Counted from the first letter of the stretch, positions 47,230 to 57,121 are shown. The stretch: 64,000 nt of DNA from Desulfovibrio sp. Marseille-P6017 (GCA_900604495.1 UWOR01000001.1:186001-250000), one strand, 5' to 3'. Numbers and translations: made by a program. The notes: generated from the letters alone by a model not told the origin.

Positions 47230-47259
47230 AAAAGAAGCTAGGACTAAAATCCTAGCTTA
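47230..47259 (-). terminator. Terminator overlapping the gpsA stop codon
   Basis: AAGCTAGGA and TCCTAGCTT form a nine-bp stem, followed by a short U-rich stretch. The stem includes the end of gpsA. Confidence 0.8.
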
Positions 47260-48266
47260 TCATCAACTATTTCTTCCATTTCGTGTTTTTTACTTCTCAT
47301 CATTAAGTTAACTACAACTTCATTTGCATTTTTATTTTCATATAAAACAGAGTATATAGCACTTGTTATAGGCATATCTATATTCATCTTTTTAGAAACT
47401 TCATAAGCAACTTCTGTAGCTGTTATTCCTTCAACTACCATTTTTACTTCTTTTAAAGTTTCTTCTAAGCTTTTACCTTGTCCAATTAATATACCTGCTC
47501 TTCTATTTCTACTGTGCATGCTTGTACATGTAACAATTAAATCCCCTATACCAGAAAGACCTGAAAATGTACTTGTATCGGCTCCTAATGCTATACCAAG
47601 CCTTGCTATTTCTCTTATTCCTCTAGTCATAAGAGCAGCCTTAGTATTATCACCATAACCTAATCCATCACAAATACCTGCTCCAAAAGCTATTATATTT
47701 TTTAATGCTCCTCCAAGTTCAACTCCTATTATATCAGGATTTGTATAAACTCTAAGCTTAGGACTCATAAATATATCTTGTACTTCTTGAGCTATTTCTA
47801 AGTTTTCTGATGCAACAACAAGTGTTGTAGGTATATCTTTCGCAACTTCTTCTGCATGTGATGGACCAGATAAAGCTACGTAAGGATTTCCTGGTAACTC
47901 TTCTTCACATACTTGTGACAATCTAAGTCCAGTCCCTTTTTCTAATCCTTTTGCCACATCTACTAGTATTTGATCTTTGTTTACAAATGGTTTTATTTGT
48001 TTGCAAACACTTCTAATAGCTTGAGATGGTACTGCTAAAACTATTAATTTACTACCTTCCACTGCTTGTTCTATATTTGTAGTTAATGTTATGTTATTTG
48101 GAAATAACACACCTGGTAAATAATCTATATTTTCTTTTGTTTTATTTATCTTATCTGCTTGTTCTTGGTTTAAAGTCCACATAGTTACATTGTAACCTTT
48201 TTTAGCAAGACCTAATGCTAATGCACTTCCCCAGCTTCCAGCTCCTAATACAGTTAACTTTTCCAT
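47244..48266 (-). CDS. gpsA: NAD(P)-dependent glycerol-3-phosphate dehydrogenase
   Basis: Reduces dihydroxyacetone phosphate to glycerol-3-phosphate, the start of phospholipid synthesis. The N-terminal Rossmann motif is VLGAGSWGSALA; LSGPSHAEEVA and the catalytic-lysine region ELGGALKNIIAFGAG follow. Its 340 residues are normal. It follows plsY, which uses the product. Confidence 0.97.
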   Translation of the reverse strand: MEKLTVLGAGSWGSALALGLAKKGYNVTMWTLNQEQADKINKTKENIDYLPGVLFPNNITLTTNIEQAVEGSKLIVLAVPSQAIRSVCKQIKPFVNKDQILVDVAKGLEKGTGLRLSQVCEEELPGNPYVALSGPSHAEEVAKDIPTTLVVASENLEIAQEVQDIFMSPKLRVYTNPDIIGVELGGALKNIIAFGAGICDGLGYGDNTKAALMTRGIREIARLGIALGADTSTFSGLSGIGDLIVTCTSMHSRNRRAGILIGQGKSLEETLKEVKMVVEGITATEVAYEVSKKMNIDMPITSAIYSVLYENKNANEVVVNLMMRSKKHEMEEIVDDKLGF

Positions 48267-48293
48267 AAAACACCACCTATGACAAACTTTTTA

Positions 48294-48899
48294 TTATTTT
48301 TTTGCACCAATTTTTCTTTCAGTACCACTTACTAATCTCTGTATATTTGCTCTATGAGTATATATTACAGATGCTGTTAAGAATAAAGTAACAAATATTC
48401 CTTTTTTATTATTAGTAGCTATCATAAATAAAGGGGATGCTGCTATACCAATTATTGAACCTAATGATACATATTTAGTTATTGCTACTACTATTAGAAA
48501 TATTCCAAAGCAACTCAATGCTATAACTGGATTCATTCCTATCATAGCTCCTAAAGATGTTGCAACACCTTTTCCACCTTTGAATTTTAAGAACACTGGC
48601 CAGTTATGACCTGCTACAACTGCCACAACTGCAAGGTATGCAGATGTAACTTCATCGCATCCTGTAAACCTTGCTATTACTCTTGCTATTAATACAGCTA
48701 CTAAGCCTTTTAATAAATCTCCCGCAAAAGTCATTGCACCAGCTTTTTTTCCAAGCGTTCTTAGCACATTTGTAGATCCTGGATTTCCAGAACCTTGAGT
48801 TCTTATATCAACATTAAACATTTTTCTTGCTATTATAGTCGATGTTGATATATTACCTAAAAGATAAGCAATTATAATTAAAATAATATAGCTAATCAT
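48294..48899 (-). CDS. plsY: Acyl-phosphate:glycerol-3-phosphate acyltransferase
   Basis: Membrane enzyme that acylates glycerol-3-phosphate. The 201 residues have about five membrane helices and the three family motifs: GSGNPGSTNVLRTLGKKAG, HNWPVFLKFKGGKGVAT and the last around YVSLGSIIG. The gene sits between der and gpsA. Confidence 0.96.
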   Translation of the reverse strand: MISYIILIIIAYLLGNISTSTIIARKMFNVDIRTQGSGNPGSTNVLRTLGKKAGAMTFAGDLLKGLVAVLIARVIARFTGCDEVTSAYLAVVAVVAGHNWPVFLKFKGGKGVATSLGAMIGMNPVIALSCFGIFLIVVAITKYVSLGSIIGIAASPLFMIATNNKKGIFVTLFLTASVIYTHRANIQRLVSGTERKIGAKK

Positions 48900-48920
48900 A
48901 TTTACCCCCTGGCAAAATTA

Positions 48921-50243
48921 TTATCCTCTGTTCTTCTCTCTATATTCAAATCTAACAGAAGTTCCTTCAAATCCAAAGTTTTCTCTTATCTTATTTTCAA
49001 GATATCTTTGGTATGAGAAGTGAGTAAGTTCTTTGTCATTTATAAATAATGTAAATTTAGGTGGTTTTACATCTGTTTGAGAAGCGTAGTAAATTTTTAA
49101 TCTCTTACCTTTGTCTGATGGTGGTTGATTTAACATTACTGCTTCACCTATAACATCATTTAACGCTGATGTTGATATTCTCTTAGCATGTTCACTTGCT
49201 ACATATTGTACTGTTTCTAAAATTTTGTTCATTCTTTGATTAGTTTTTGCAGAAACAAATAATACCGGTGCATACATCATGAATGGGAATTTTTCTTTTA
49301 TTTCTTTAGTGTAATTTCCTAATGTTTTATTGTCTTTTTCTATTAAATCCCACTTATTAACTACGAATATACAAGCTCTTCCTTCATCATGAGCTATACC
49401 TGCAACTTTTGTATCTTGTTCTGTTATACCTTCTTGTGCATCTATTACTATTAAAACTACATCAGCTCTTTCTACAGCACTCATAGATCTTAATACACTG
49501 TATTTTTCTACTGTTTCGTATACTTTGCTTTTTCTTCTAATACCTGCTGTATCTATAAGAAGGAATTCTTGTCCATCTCTTTCAAGATATGTATCTACTG
49601 CATCTCTAGTAGTACCTGCAATTGGACTTACTATAACTCTATCTTCACCTAATATTTTATTAAGTATTGAACTCTTACCTGCATTTGGTTTACCAGTTAT
49701 AGCTACTCTTATTATATCTTCGCTATACTCAGTATTTAATCCTTTAGGGAAATTCTCAACAACCTCATCTAATAAGTCACCAAGTCCCATTCCATTTGCA
49801 CTTGATATTGCATGTAAGTTTCCAAGTCCTAATTCATAGAAATCATACACATTATCAAATTGCTTTTGACTGTCTATTTTATTTACAACTAATATTACTG
49901 GCTTCTTAGTTTTTCTAAGCATAGTAGCTACTTCTTTATCAGCAGCTGTTATTCCTGACTTTCCATCAACTACAAAAAGTATAACGTGAGCCATATCCAT
50001 AGCAAGCATAGCTTGATTTCTCATTTGAGATAATATTACATCTCCGTTATCTGGTTCTATACCTCCTGTATCAATTAATGTAAAGTATGTTCCTAACCAT
50101 TCTACCTCTGTGAATATTCTATCTCTTGTTACTCCTGGAGTATCTTCAACTATAGATATTCTTTTTCCTGCTAATTTATTGAACAGTGTAGATTTACCAA
50201 CATTTGGTCTACCAACAACTGCAACTATCGGTCTATTATCCAT
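48921..50243 (-). CDS. der: Ribosome biogenesis GTPase Der
   Basis: Essential GTPase for 50S assembly with two tandem GTPase domains: GRPNVGKSTLFNKL with DTGGIEP, then GKPNAGKSSILNKI with DTAGIRRKSKV. A C-terminal KH-like domain ends in GFEGTSVRFEYREKNRG. Its 440 residues are normal. Confidence 0.97.
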   Translation of the reverse strand: MDNRPIVAVVGRPNVGKSTLFNKLAGKRISIVEDTPGVTRDRIFTEVEWLGTYFTLIDTGGIEPDNGDVILSQMRNQAMLAMDMAHVILFVVDGKSGITAADKEVATMLRKTKKPVILVVNKIDSQKQFDNVYDFYELGLGNLHAISSANGMGLGDLLDEVVENFPKGLNTEYSEDIIRVAITGKPNAGKSSILNKILGEDRVIVSPIAGTTRDAVDTYLERDGQEFLLIDTAGIRRKSKVYETVEKYSVLRSMSAVERADVVLIVIDAQEGITEQDTKVAGIAHDEGRACIFVVNKWDLIEKDNKTLGNYTKEIKEKFPFMMYAPVLFVSAKTNQRMNKILETVQYVASEHAKRISTSALNDVIGEAVMLNQPPSDKGKRLKIYYASQTDVKPPKFTLFINDKELTHFSYQRYLENKIRENFGFEGTSVRFEYREKNRG

Positions 50244-50256
50244 TATATTCTCCTTC

Positions 50257-51585
50257 CTATTTTAAAATCTTATCTACAAAGTCTATTCCTTGATTTTCAC
50301 ACGGAACTACTTCGATATTCATCATTTTTTGTATTTCTTCTAAAGTTATATTATCTAAAAATATTTCTTCATCAGCTTTTAACATAGCTCTAGGTATATA
50401 AAGTGTTTCTCCTAAATCTATATCTTTTAATTGATCCATTATATCAGTTGCAGTTATAAGACCTGAAACTGTTATAGTGTCTCCAAAGAAGTTGTTTATT
50501 ATTTTATAGACATTTATTTCTACATTATTAAACTTCTTCATTATTAAATCTGCCATATCTTTTATAAACGCATAAGCAGAGTGTCCTGTTGCTATAGATA
50601 CTTTTTTAGTTCTAGTTATTTTATCTAATGGTAAAGTTTCTAAGTAATCTTGAATTTCTCTTTCTAACTTACTTATCATTCCTACACCATTTTCAAATTG
50701 TATAAATCCTTCATATTCATCGTATTTTAATAATTCTCTATTGGCAATTATATAAAACTCATCTGATAAAAATGCAAATCTAGTTCCTAGTTTTTCCAAA
50801 TACATCTTTTGTAATTCATTTATTTGGTCAATAGTATCTCCTGCTGTTTTTTCATTAAATATCTCTAAGTTTGGAAGATGACTTCTATGCTTAGTTATAC
50901 CTACTGGAACTATTGCTGCGCTATTTACATATGGATATAAATTTGATAGATCAGATATAGTTCTAGTTAATTCTTCTTTATCATTATATCCTGGACATAA
51001 AACTATTTGGCAATTCATTTGTATTCCAGCTTCAGCTAACCTTTGCATTATTCCATACAGCTTTCCTGCAAATTTATTCTTTATCATAGTACGCCTTAAC
51101 TCTGGGTTAGTAGTATGTACAGAAATATTTATAGGACTTATTCTGTATCTAATTATATTATTTATATCTTCTTCACTCATATTAGTAAGAGTTACAAAGT
51201 TACCTTGTAAGAAAGAAAGTCTTGAATCATCATCTTTAAAATAAAGAGTTTCTCTCATTCCCTTTGGAAGCTGATCTATAAAGCAAAATACACATTTATT
51301 TCTACAGCTCTTTGCTTTATCTATTATTGGATTTGTAAATTCAATTCCTAAATCATCATCATACTCTTTTTCTATTTCATATACATAAATTTGACCATTG
51401 ATCTTTTGTATTTCTAATTCTATGTATTCATCACTCATTAAAAATTTATATTCTATTATATCATGGATTTCTTGTTCATTAATACTTATAAGTAAATCTC
51501 CCACTTCTATGCCTATTTCTTCAGCTATACTTCCTTTGTATACTTTACTTATAACATTATTACTTTTTTTTACGTTTACTTCCAT
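50257..51585 (-). CDS. DUF512 family radical-SAM-like protein with PDZ domain
   Basis: The function is unknown. An N-terminal PDZ-like domain (GSIAEEIGIEVGDLLISING-like) leads to a radical-SAM core. Its cluster cysteines are Cys94, Cys98 and Cys101 in CRNKCVFCFI, followed by DQLPKGMRETLY. The DUF512 C-terminus includes RFAFLSDEFYIIA and a last domain with ATGHSAYAFI. Its 442 residues are typical. It is usually found beside der in clostridia, as here (13 bp before der). Confidence 0.9.
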   Translation of the reverse strand: MEVNVKKSNNVISKVYKGSIAEEIGIEVGDLLISINEQEIHDIIEYKFLMSDEYIELEIQKINGQIYVYEIEKEYDDDLGIEFTNPIIDKAKSCRNKCVFCFIDQLPKGMRETLYFKDDDSRLSFLQGNFVTLTNMSEEDINNIIRYRISPINISVHTTNPELRRTMIKNKFAGKLYGIMQRLAEAGIQMNCQIVLCPGYNDKEELTRTISDLSNLYPYVNSAAIVPVGITKHRSHLPNLEIFNEKTAGDTIDQINELQKMYLEKLGTRFAFLSDEFYIIANRELLKYDEYEGFIQFENGVGMISKLEREIQDYLETLPLDKITRTKKVSIATGHSAYAFIKDMADLIMKKFNNVEINVYKIINNFFGDTITVSGLITATDIMDQLKDIDLGETLYIPRAMLKADEEIFLDNITLEEIQKMMNIEVVPCENQGIDFVDKILK

Positions 51586-51711
51586 CTCGTAATCACCACT
51601 CTTCTTTATAAATACATCATTTTATATTACCATATGTTAATTTAAATAGTCAATAAAATACAATTTTCGCTATATACATAACATACCAAATATAGGTTTA
51701 TAATGTTTGAC

Positions 51712-51736
51712 AAAAAAAGGTACCTAAGGTACCTTT
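51712..51736 (-). terminator. Terminator after the YIEGIA gene group
   Basis: AAAGGTACC and GGTACCTTT form a nine-bp stem with a three-base loop and a seven-U run. Confidence 0.9.
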
Positions 51737-51740
51737 AAGC

Positions 51741-51941
51741 TTAATGTTTAACTATTATTAATGTTCCTTTTGCTATTTGGTGAACCATACCTGATACACA
51801 TTTAGCCATTAACATTGCCTTATTCTGTAAATCCTTATCATCATCTGCATAAAATATAGGGCATCCTCCAACTGGATTCATATTTTTATCTGTTGTTATA
51901 ACAGCTAGGGTAAATTCATTTAATCCTACATTATCTCCCAT
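51741..51941 (-). CDS. Small YIEGIA partner protein (capping-complex-subunit type)
   Basis: A 66-residue soluble protein with LAVITTDKNMNPVGGCPIFYADDD and a C-terminal amphipathic helix. I recall small proteins of this kind being annotated as a capping complex subunit for YIEGIA. It starts two bases after the second YIEGIA-type gene, strongly suggesting a joint function. The biochemical role is unknown. Confidence 0.75.
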   Translation of the reverse strand: MGDNVGLNEFTLAVITTDKNMNPVGGCPIFYADDDKDLQNKAMLMAKCVSGMVHQIAKGTLIIVKH

Positions 51942-51943
51942 TC

Positions 51944-52876
51944 TTATGCACTTCCTTTCTTATCTGTTTTATAATTTCTAAGTCCTAAGTACTTCCCTTT
52001 TGATGAAGAGAGAATAGGACAAGATTTTACTGCTTCTATTACTTTATCTTCATTTTTTTCCATAGGTATATAAGCCATTAATATACTTTCATTATTTGGA
52101 TTTCTTCTTGGTAATGGGACAAAAGCAGGCTCATTGTTTTCTCTATAAACTCCGAGTCTAGAATAAAGATTGTAAGCTATAGCTTGTCTTTGTCCTAAGT
52201 CATAAATTATAGCTGCGTTAGTATAACTATTATCTTTTGGTTTAATTTCTATACCTATTCCTCTAGACAAAAATCTTTCTCTATCTTTTTCTAAACCTAC
52301 ATTTGTTATTCCTTTTAGATCTCCAATTTGCATAATTACATCATCCACAAATTGTATTTTGACTATAGATACATCTGCAACGTCACCTATACTCTTTCTT
52401 CTTGATATTTTCTTTAATAAAAATGCTAGCATTAAACCTAATACACTACTTATAATAAGTGTTATATCTTTGTTAGTATTAAATTCTGATATAATTACAT
52501 AATAAAAGCCAACAGTAAAAAAGGAAGTTATTATACACATGTAATTTCTAACTTCATAAGTTCTAGCTATCTCTTCTATAAAAGAATTACCCCTTTTTAT
52601 TAGCTGTGAATCTTCTAAATTTTGAAGTGTGTTTCTTCTATTCTCTCTTACTTGTCTAAACTGCTCAGCTGCTAGTGATAAAAATGTTATAGAAGTATAT
52701 GAACGATCTATTAAAGCAGGAACTAATAGTGCTCCTAAAGAAGATGCTACGAAAGCTAACACTAATTGTGAAACTAACATATTAGGTTGTGTTGGGTATT
52801 GTCTTTGATCTAAGTTTAGCATTATAAGTCTACTTATTATACCTATTGCTAAGCCCGTAAAAAAAACTCTATCCAT
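51944..52876 (-). CDS. YIEGIA-type membrane protein, copy 2
   Basis: The 310-residue protein has about four membrane helices in the N-terminal half: two before residue 65, two around 115-160. The family block reads FIEEIARTYEVRNY instead of YIEGIA. The cytoplasmic C-terminal part has GDVADVSIVKIQFVD and NVGLEKDRERFLSRGIGIEI. It is a clear paralogue of the gene upstream (22 bp). Homologues lie next to spoIVA/der in spore formers, hinting at a spore-envelope role. Confidence 0.82.
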   Translation of the reverse strand: MDRVFFTGLAIGIISRLIMLNLDQRQYPTQPNMLVSQLVLAFVASSLGALLVPALIDRSYTSITFLSLAAEQFRQVRENRRNTLQNLEDSQLIKRGNSFIEEIARTYEVRNYMCIITSFFTVGFYYVIISEFNTNKDITLIISSVLGLMLAFLLKKISRRKSIGDVADVSIVKIQFVDDVIMQIGDLKGITNVGLEKDRERFLSRGIGIEIKPKDNSYTNAAIIYDLGQRQAIAYNLYSRLGVYRENNEPAFVPLPRRNPNNESILMAYIPMEKNEDKVIEAVKSCPILSSSKGKYLGLRNYKTDKKGSA

Positions 52877-52897
52877 ATAATCACCCCTTACTTAAAA

Positions 52898-53824
52898 TTA
52901 TTTATTTTTATATGCACTTTGTTTTCCTTTAGATGTACCTATAATTGGTGTACTTTTAATTACTTGTATTAGTACATCTTGATTTTGTAAAATCGGAATA
53001 TATGGTATTACAACTGTCATTTTCTCTAAATTACTTTTAGATATCGCAAGTATATCTACTTCATCAACATCTTTATCAATTCCCATATGAATATATATAT
53101 TATGTAGTATTGCTTGTCTTTGACCTAAGTCATTTATTATTCCAAAATCACCAATACTTTTAGGTATTATTTCTACTGCCATGCCTTTATTTATATATCT
53201 ATCTCTACTGCTTTGTAATCCTATATTTGTTATGTGTACATCATTAACAAATAAATCAGCATCTTTAAAATTTATCTTTGCAGGTACTACATCAGCTACG
53301 TCACCTATACTATTTCTTCTTAGAGATGCTCTAAATATAAGTGCTACTATAATTCCACCAATTAGAGCACCTATTGTACATATCAACATTCCAAATTTAT
53401 ATCTTCTAGCTAAATAAATATATACTGTTGATGCTACTAATGCTGAAAATAAACTTATATAACTTCTCGTTTCATAAGTTGATGCAATTTCTTCTACATA
53501 AGATCCACCTTTTTGCACAATTTCATCGTCATCTAGGTTTTCAAGGGTTATTCTCTCTTGCTGTGCCAATCCTTGAAATTGTTGTATTCCTACTGCAAAA
53601 AATGTTAATGCTGAAAACTCTTTATCTATAAGAGCTGGTAGTGCTATGGCTCCAAGAGATGCTGCAAGACCTGCAACTATTATTTGTTCTATATAATCAA
53701 GTGGTCTTGTTGGATATTGCTTATCTGTTACTCTTAAAACAAACCCTCTACACAAAGTACCGATTATTAAAGCAATTATAAATGCATGTCTAAATAGATC
53801 ATCATTTATTAAACTGTCTTTCAT
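52898..53824 (-). CDS. YIEGIA-type membrane protein, copy 1
   Basis: The 308-residue paralogue of the next gene has the same layout: PALIDKEFSALTFFAVG in the membrane region, then YVEEIASTYETRSY (family YIEGIA block with Glu for Gly). GDVADVVPAKINFKD and NIGLQSSRDRYINKGMAVEI follow. ATCCTCC-type ribosome binding sequence (AGGAGGAT on the minus strand) precedes the ATG. The function is unknown; sporulation is suggested by neighbours. Confidence 0.82.
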   Translation of the reverse strand: MKDSLINDDLFRHAFIIALIIGTLCRGFVLRVTDKQYPTRPLDYIEQIIVAGLAASLGAIALPALIDKEFSALTFFAVGIQQFQGLAQQERITLENLDDDEIVQKGGSYVEEIASTYETRSYISLFSALVASTVYIYLARRYKFGMLICTIGALIGGIIVALIFRASLRRNSIGDVADVVPAKINFKDADLFVNDVHITNIGLQSSRDRYINKGMAVEIIPKSIGDFGIINDLGQRQAILHNIYIHMGIDKDVDEVDILAISKSNLEKMTVVIPYIPILQNQDVLIQVIKSTPIIGTSKGKQSAYKNK

Positions 53825-53883
53825 ACACCATCCTCCTAACTAATTTTTCATTAAAATATCATAAGATTAGTTTGTACAAAAAC

Positions 53884-53920
53884 AAAAAAAAATTTCCTAT
53901 TTATCTAGGAAATTTTTTTA
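53884..53920 (-). terminator. Terminator after the histidine kinase gene
   Basis: AAAAAAATTTCCTA and TAGGAAATTTTTTT pair around a short loop and overlap the kinase stop codon. It splits the kinase/regulator pair from the YIEGIA genes. Confidence 0.85.
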
Positions 53921-55188
53921 GGTATAGTTACTATAAATTCACTACCTTTATTTAGTTCACTTTTAACTTCAATTTTACCATGTAAAGATTTAATTATATG
54001 TTTAGTTATAGCAAGACCTAAACCAGTCCCCCCTACATCTCTACTTCTAGCTTTATCTACTCTATAAAATCTTTCAAAAATTCTTTGTATATCATCTTTA
54101 GGTATTCCAATACCATTATCTATTACATTTATAAATATATCCTCATCATTAGAAGATACAATAACTTTTACTTCTCCATGGTCCGGTGTATATTTTATTG
54201 CATTTTCTGTTAAATTTAAGAAAACCTGTTTTATGTAATCCCTATTTGACTCTACACATAATGACTCATCTTCAAATTCATATTTAAATTCTATATCCTT
54301 ACTTTTTGCAATAAAACTAAGCATCTCTTTTACTTCATTAAATGTATTATATAGATTTATTTTTTCTAAAACTCTACTTTCTGTATTTTCTATAGATGAT
54401 AAAAGTAATATATCATCTATTAACCTTTTTAGTCTATCAGATTCACTTTCTATTATTCCTAAAAATCTACTTCTTGTACTTGGATCTATGTTTTCGTTCA
54501 ATTTTAAGGTTTCTACAAATCCACTTATAGATGTTAAAGGGGTTTTTAACTCATGAGTTACGTTTGCTACAAAATCACTTCTCATATTCTCAAGTTTAAC
54601 TTTTTCAGTGATATCCTCTATATTTATAATAGATCCAATTATAACGTTAACTGTATTTTGAAGATAAACAGGATCAACTTTTATCTTATACACAGTTTCA
54701 TCGTCCATAATGATTTTAGTAGTTTCATTTGTATTAGATCCTCTAAATTTAGATATTACTTTTAATATTTTTTCTTCTTTTATAGCATAAGCAATATTTT
54801 TACCTTCTACAATTTGATTTGAGTCTGATTTAATTATTTTCTTAGCTTCATCATTTATTAATAGTATATTTCCATTTATATCTATCGCTAAAATTCCATG
54901 AGATATACTTTTTAATATAGACTTTAATTGAAGATGTTTATATTCTACTTCCTCAATTGTATCACTCATATTCTCAATCATAGAGTTAAAATTATTTGTT
55001 AACTCTCCAAGTTCACCTTTTGCAGAAATATTCAACCTAGCATGAAGCTCTTTATTACTTACTTTTTTAGAAACAAAGGTAAATCTTTCTAGGTATCTTT
55101 TTATAGTTATTGCATATCTAAGAGATATTATAGTAATTATTACAGAAACTAACATTACAAAAAAATATATATTCTCTATTTGATTCAT
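53905..55188 (-). CDS. Sensor histidine kinase with HAMP and PAS domains
   Basis: PhoR/WalK-type kinase paired with the next-upstream regulator gene. One N-terminal membrane helix (about 8-27) leads directly to a HAMP-like region (ELGELTNNFNSMIENM) and a PAS domain (about 88-195). The HisKA box VTHELKTPLTSI has the phospho-accepting His212. The ATPase has NLTENAIKYTPDHG, DNGIGIPKDD and GGTGLGLAI. No extracellular sensor is visible, which is shorter than usual at 427 residues. Confidence 0.9.
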   Translation of the reverse strand: MNQIENIYFFVMLVSVIITIISLRYAITIKRYLERFTFVSKKVSNKELHARLNISAKGELGELTNNFNSMIENMSDTIEEVEYKHLQLKSILKSISHGILAIDINGNILLINDEAKKIIKSDSNQIVEGKNIAYAIKEEKILKVISKFRGSNTNETTKIIMDDETVYKIKVDPVYLQNTVNVIIGSIINIEDITEKVKLENMRSDFVANVTHELKTPLTSISGFVETLKLNENIDPSTRSRFLGIIESESDRLKRLIDDILLLSSIENTESRVLEKINLYNTFNEVKEMLSFIAKSKDIEFKYEFEDESLCVESNRDYIKQVFLNLTENAIKYTPDHGEVKVIVSSNDEDIFINVIDNGIGIPKDDIQRIFERFYRVDKARSRDVGGTGLGLAITKHIIKSLHGKIEVKSELNKGSEFIVTIPKKIS

Positions 55189-55214
55189 ATTTATTCTCCT
55201 AAAGGATATAAAGC

Positions 55215-55898
55215 TTAATCTATTTTATATCCTACACCTCTTATAGTTTCTATATATTTTTCATTATTATCTTCTATTTTTTTTCTTAAATATCTTATAT
55301 GAACATCTACAGTTCTAGTTTCTCCATAGTACTCATATCCCCAAATTTTATCTAAAAGATAGTTCCTTGATAAAACTTTTCCTTTATTTTGAAGTAACAA
55401 TCTTAATAACTCAAATTCTTTTAATGTAAGATCTATCTTTTGATTACCTATACAAACCTCATGCTTTGATAGGTCCACTTTAATATCCTTATGCGTTAAT
55501 ATATCATTTTCAGTTTTTGAATTTATATTATATCTTCTTAATACCGATACAATTCTAGCTAATAATTCTTTAATACCAAAGGGCTTTGTTATATAGTCAT
55601 CTGCACCTACTTCTAGTCCTTCTACCTTATCACCTTCCATATTTTTAGCTGTCAACATTATTACTGGTATACTTTGTAAATCCTTATCTGACCTAATCTT
55701 TTTCAGAACATCTATACCACTTATATTTGGAAGCATCCAGTCTAAAAGAATTAAATCTGGTTTAACTTCCTTTGCTTTTATAAAACCATCAAAACCATCA
55801 TATGAACAGTGAACCTCATAGTTTGCTGTTTCTAAATTGAACTTTAGTAGCTCTACTATATGCATTTCATCATCTATAACAAGAATTTTAGTATTCAT
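55215..55898 (-). CDS. OmpR/PhoB-family response regulator
   Basis: DNA-binding regulator partnered with the kinase 26 bp downstream. The receiver domain has acidic VIDDEMH, phospho-accepting Asp53 in LLDWMLPN, and LTAKN. The winged-helix effector has LTLKEFELLRLLLQN and TVDVHIRYLRKKIE. Its 227 residues are normal. The target genes cannot be told from here. Confidence 0.94.
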   Translation of the reverse strand: MNTKILVIDDEMHIVELLKFNLETANYEVHCSYDGFDGFIKAKEVKPDLILLDWMLPNISGIDVLKKIRSDKDLQSIPVIMLTAKNMEGDKVEGLEVGADDYITKPFGIKELLARIVSVLRRYNINSKTENDILTHKDIKVDLSKHEVCIGNQKIDLTLKEFELLRLLLQNKGKVLSRNYLLDKIWGYEYYGETRTVDVHIRYLRKKIEDNNEKYIETIRGVGYKID

Positions 55899-55915
55899 AA
55901 GAATTATTCTCCTCT

Positions 55916-56626
55916 CTATTTTATCTGCATAATTAATCCAATTCTTTTGTTTGTCTTATCATGAATCCTATAAGAATGGAATTTATCGCTATTACAGCTA
56001 GTACATATTCCTAAGTTAATAATATTTTCTCCCTTAACTCCAGCAGATTTTAAAATATATTCATTAACTTTCCATAAGTCTAAATAGTACTTGTCTTCCT
56101 TTATTATATAGAATTTTTCAGTGCAGTTTGTAAGAATTGTGTTAAATTTTCCGATTAATTCTTCTGATACCTCATAACAGCAAGATCCAATAGATGGACC
56201 TATAACGCAAATTAAATCTTTCGTATTTGTATTATATTGTTTTTTCATAAGTTCTATTGTGTTTTTAGCTATTTGAGAGTAAGTACCTCTCCATCCTGCA
56301 TGAACAGCTCCTATAACCTTATTTTTTTTATCTATTATTGCTATAGGAACACAGTCTGCAGTAAATACAAGAAGAGGAACGTTTTTTAAGTTTGTTATTA
56401 ATGCATCCCCTTCATTTTTACAACCAATATTATTCTCATCAACAATATTTACTATATCAGAATGAATTTGTATATTACTTGTTAAGTTATCTAAATTAAA
56501 TTGTTCTTTAGTAAATGTATTTATTAAATCATTCTTACTTTTCGAATCAATATTTTTAGTAGTAATTGCTAGGTTAACAAAATCAATTTCATCTTTAATT
56601 TTTTTTACTTCTATGTAATTTTCCAT
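55916..56626 (-). CDS. pgeF: Laccase-domain purine nucleosidase/peptidoglycan editing factor
   Basis: Family DUF152/YfiH (YlmD in Bacillus), now known to phosphorolyse purine nucleosides and also linked to peptidoglycan fidelity. The 236 residues have VFTADCVPIAI, the zinc-binding GAVHAGWRGTYSQIAK, IGPSIGSCCYEVS and FHSYRIHDKTNKR. The gene begins one base after nrdR. Confidence 0.93.
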   Translation of the reverse strand: MENYIEVKKIKDEIDFVNLAITTKNIDSKSKNDLINTFTKEQFNLDNLTSNIQIHSDIVNIVDENNIGCKNEGDALITNLKNVPLLVFTADCVPIAIIDKKNKVIGAVHAGWRGTYSQIAKNTIELMKKQYNTNTKDLICVIGPSIGSCCYEVSEELIGKFNTILTNCTEKFYIIKEDKYYLDLWKVNEYILKSAGVKGENIINLGICTSCNSDKFHSYRIHDKTNKRIGLIMQIK

Positions 56627-56627
56627 T

Positions 56628-57086
56628 TTAGTCTTCCTTCTCGATTAGTATATTTTTCAATTCATTAACAAAAGTATTTATATCTTTAAATTGTCTATAT
56701 ACCGATGCAAATCTAACATAAGATACTTCATCTACATCTTTTAATTTTTCCATTACCATTTCACCAATTGCTTTGGCATCAACTTCGCTTGAAAAATTTT
56801 TATTAACTTCATTTTCTATAAAAAATACAATTTCATCTATTTGTTCAATAGACACAGGTCTTTTTTCACATGCTTTTAGTATTCCATGCTTTATTTTTTC
56901 ACCACTAAAGTATTCTCTTGTATTATCTTTTTTTATAACCATTATCGGTGTTGTTTCTATTTTTTCATAAGTTGTAAATCTACTTTTGCAAGATTCACAT
57001 TCTCTTCTTCTTCTAATTGATTTACTATCTGTATGTCTTGAATCTACAACTTTTGATTCCTTATAATTGCAATATGGACACTGCAT
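56628..57086 (-). CDS. nrdR: Transcriptional repressor NrdR
   Basis: Represses ribonucleotide reductase genes when dATP is high. The N-terminal zinc ribbon has CPYCNYKESKVVDSR and CESCKSRFTTYEK; the C-terminal ATP-cone domain ends around SYVRFASVYRQFKDI. Its 152 residues are typical. Confidence 0.97.
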   Translation of the reverse strand: MQCPYCNYKESKVVDSRHTDSKSIRRRRECESCKSRFTTYEKIETTPIMVIKKDNTREYFSGEKIKHGILKACEKRPVSIEQIDEIVFFIENEVNKNFSSEVDAKAIGEMVMEKLKDVDEVSYVRFASVYRQFKDINTFVNELKNILIEKED

Positions 57087-57121
57087 ATTATTCCTCCTTA
57101 GTTTTTAAGCCTATTATTGCC

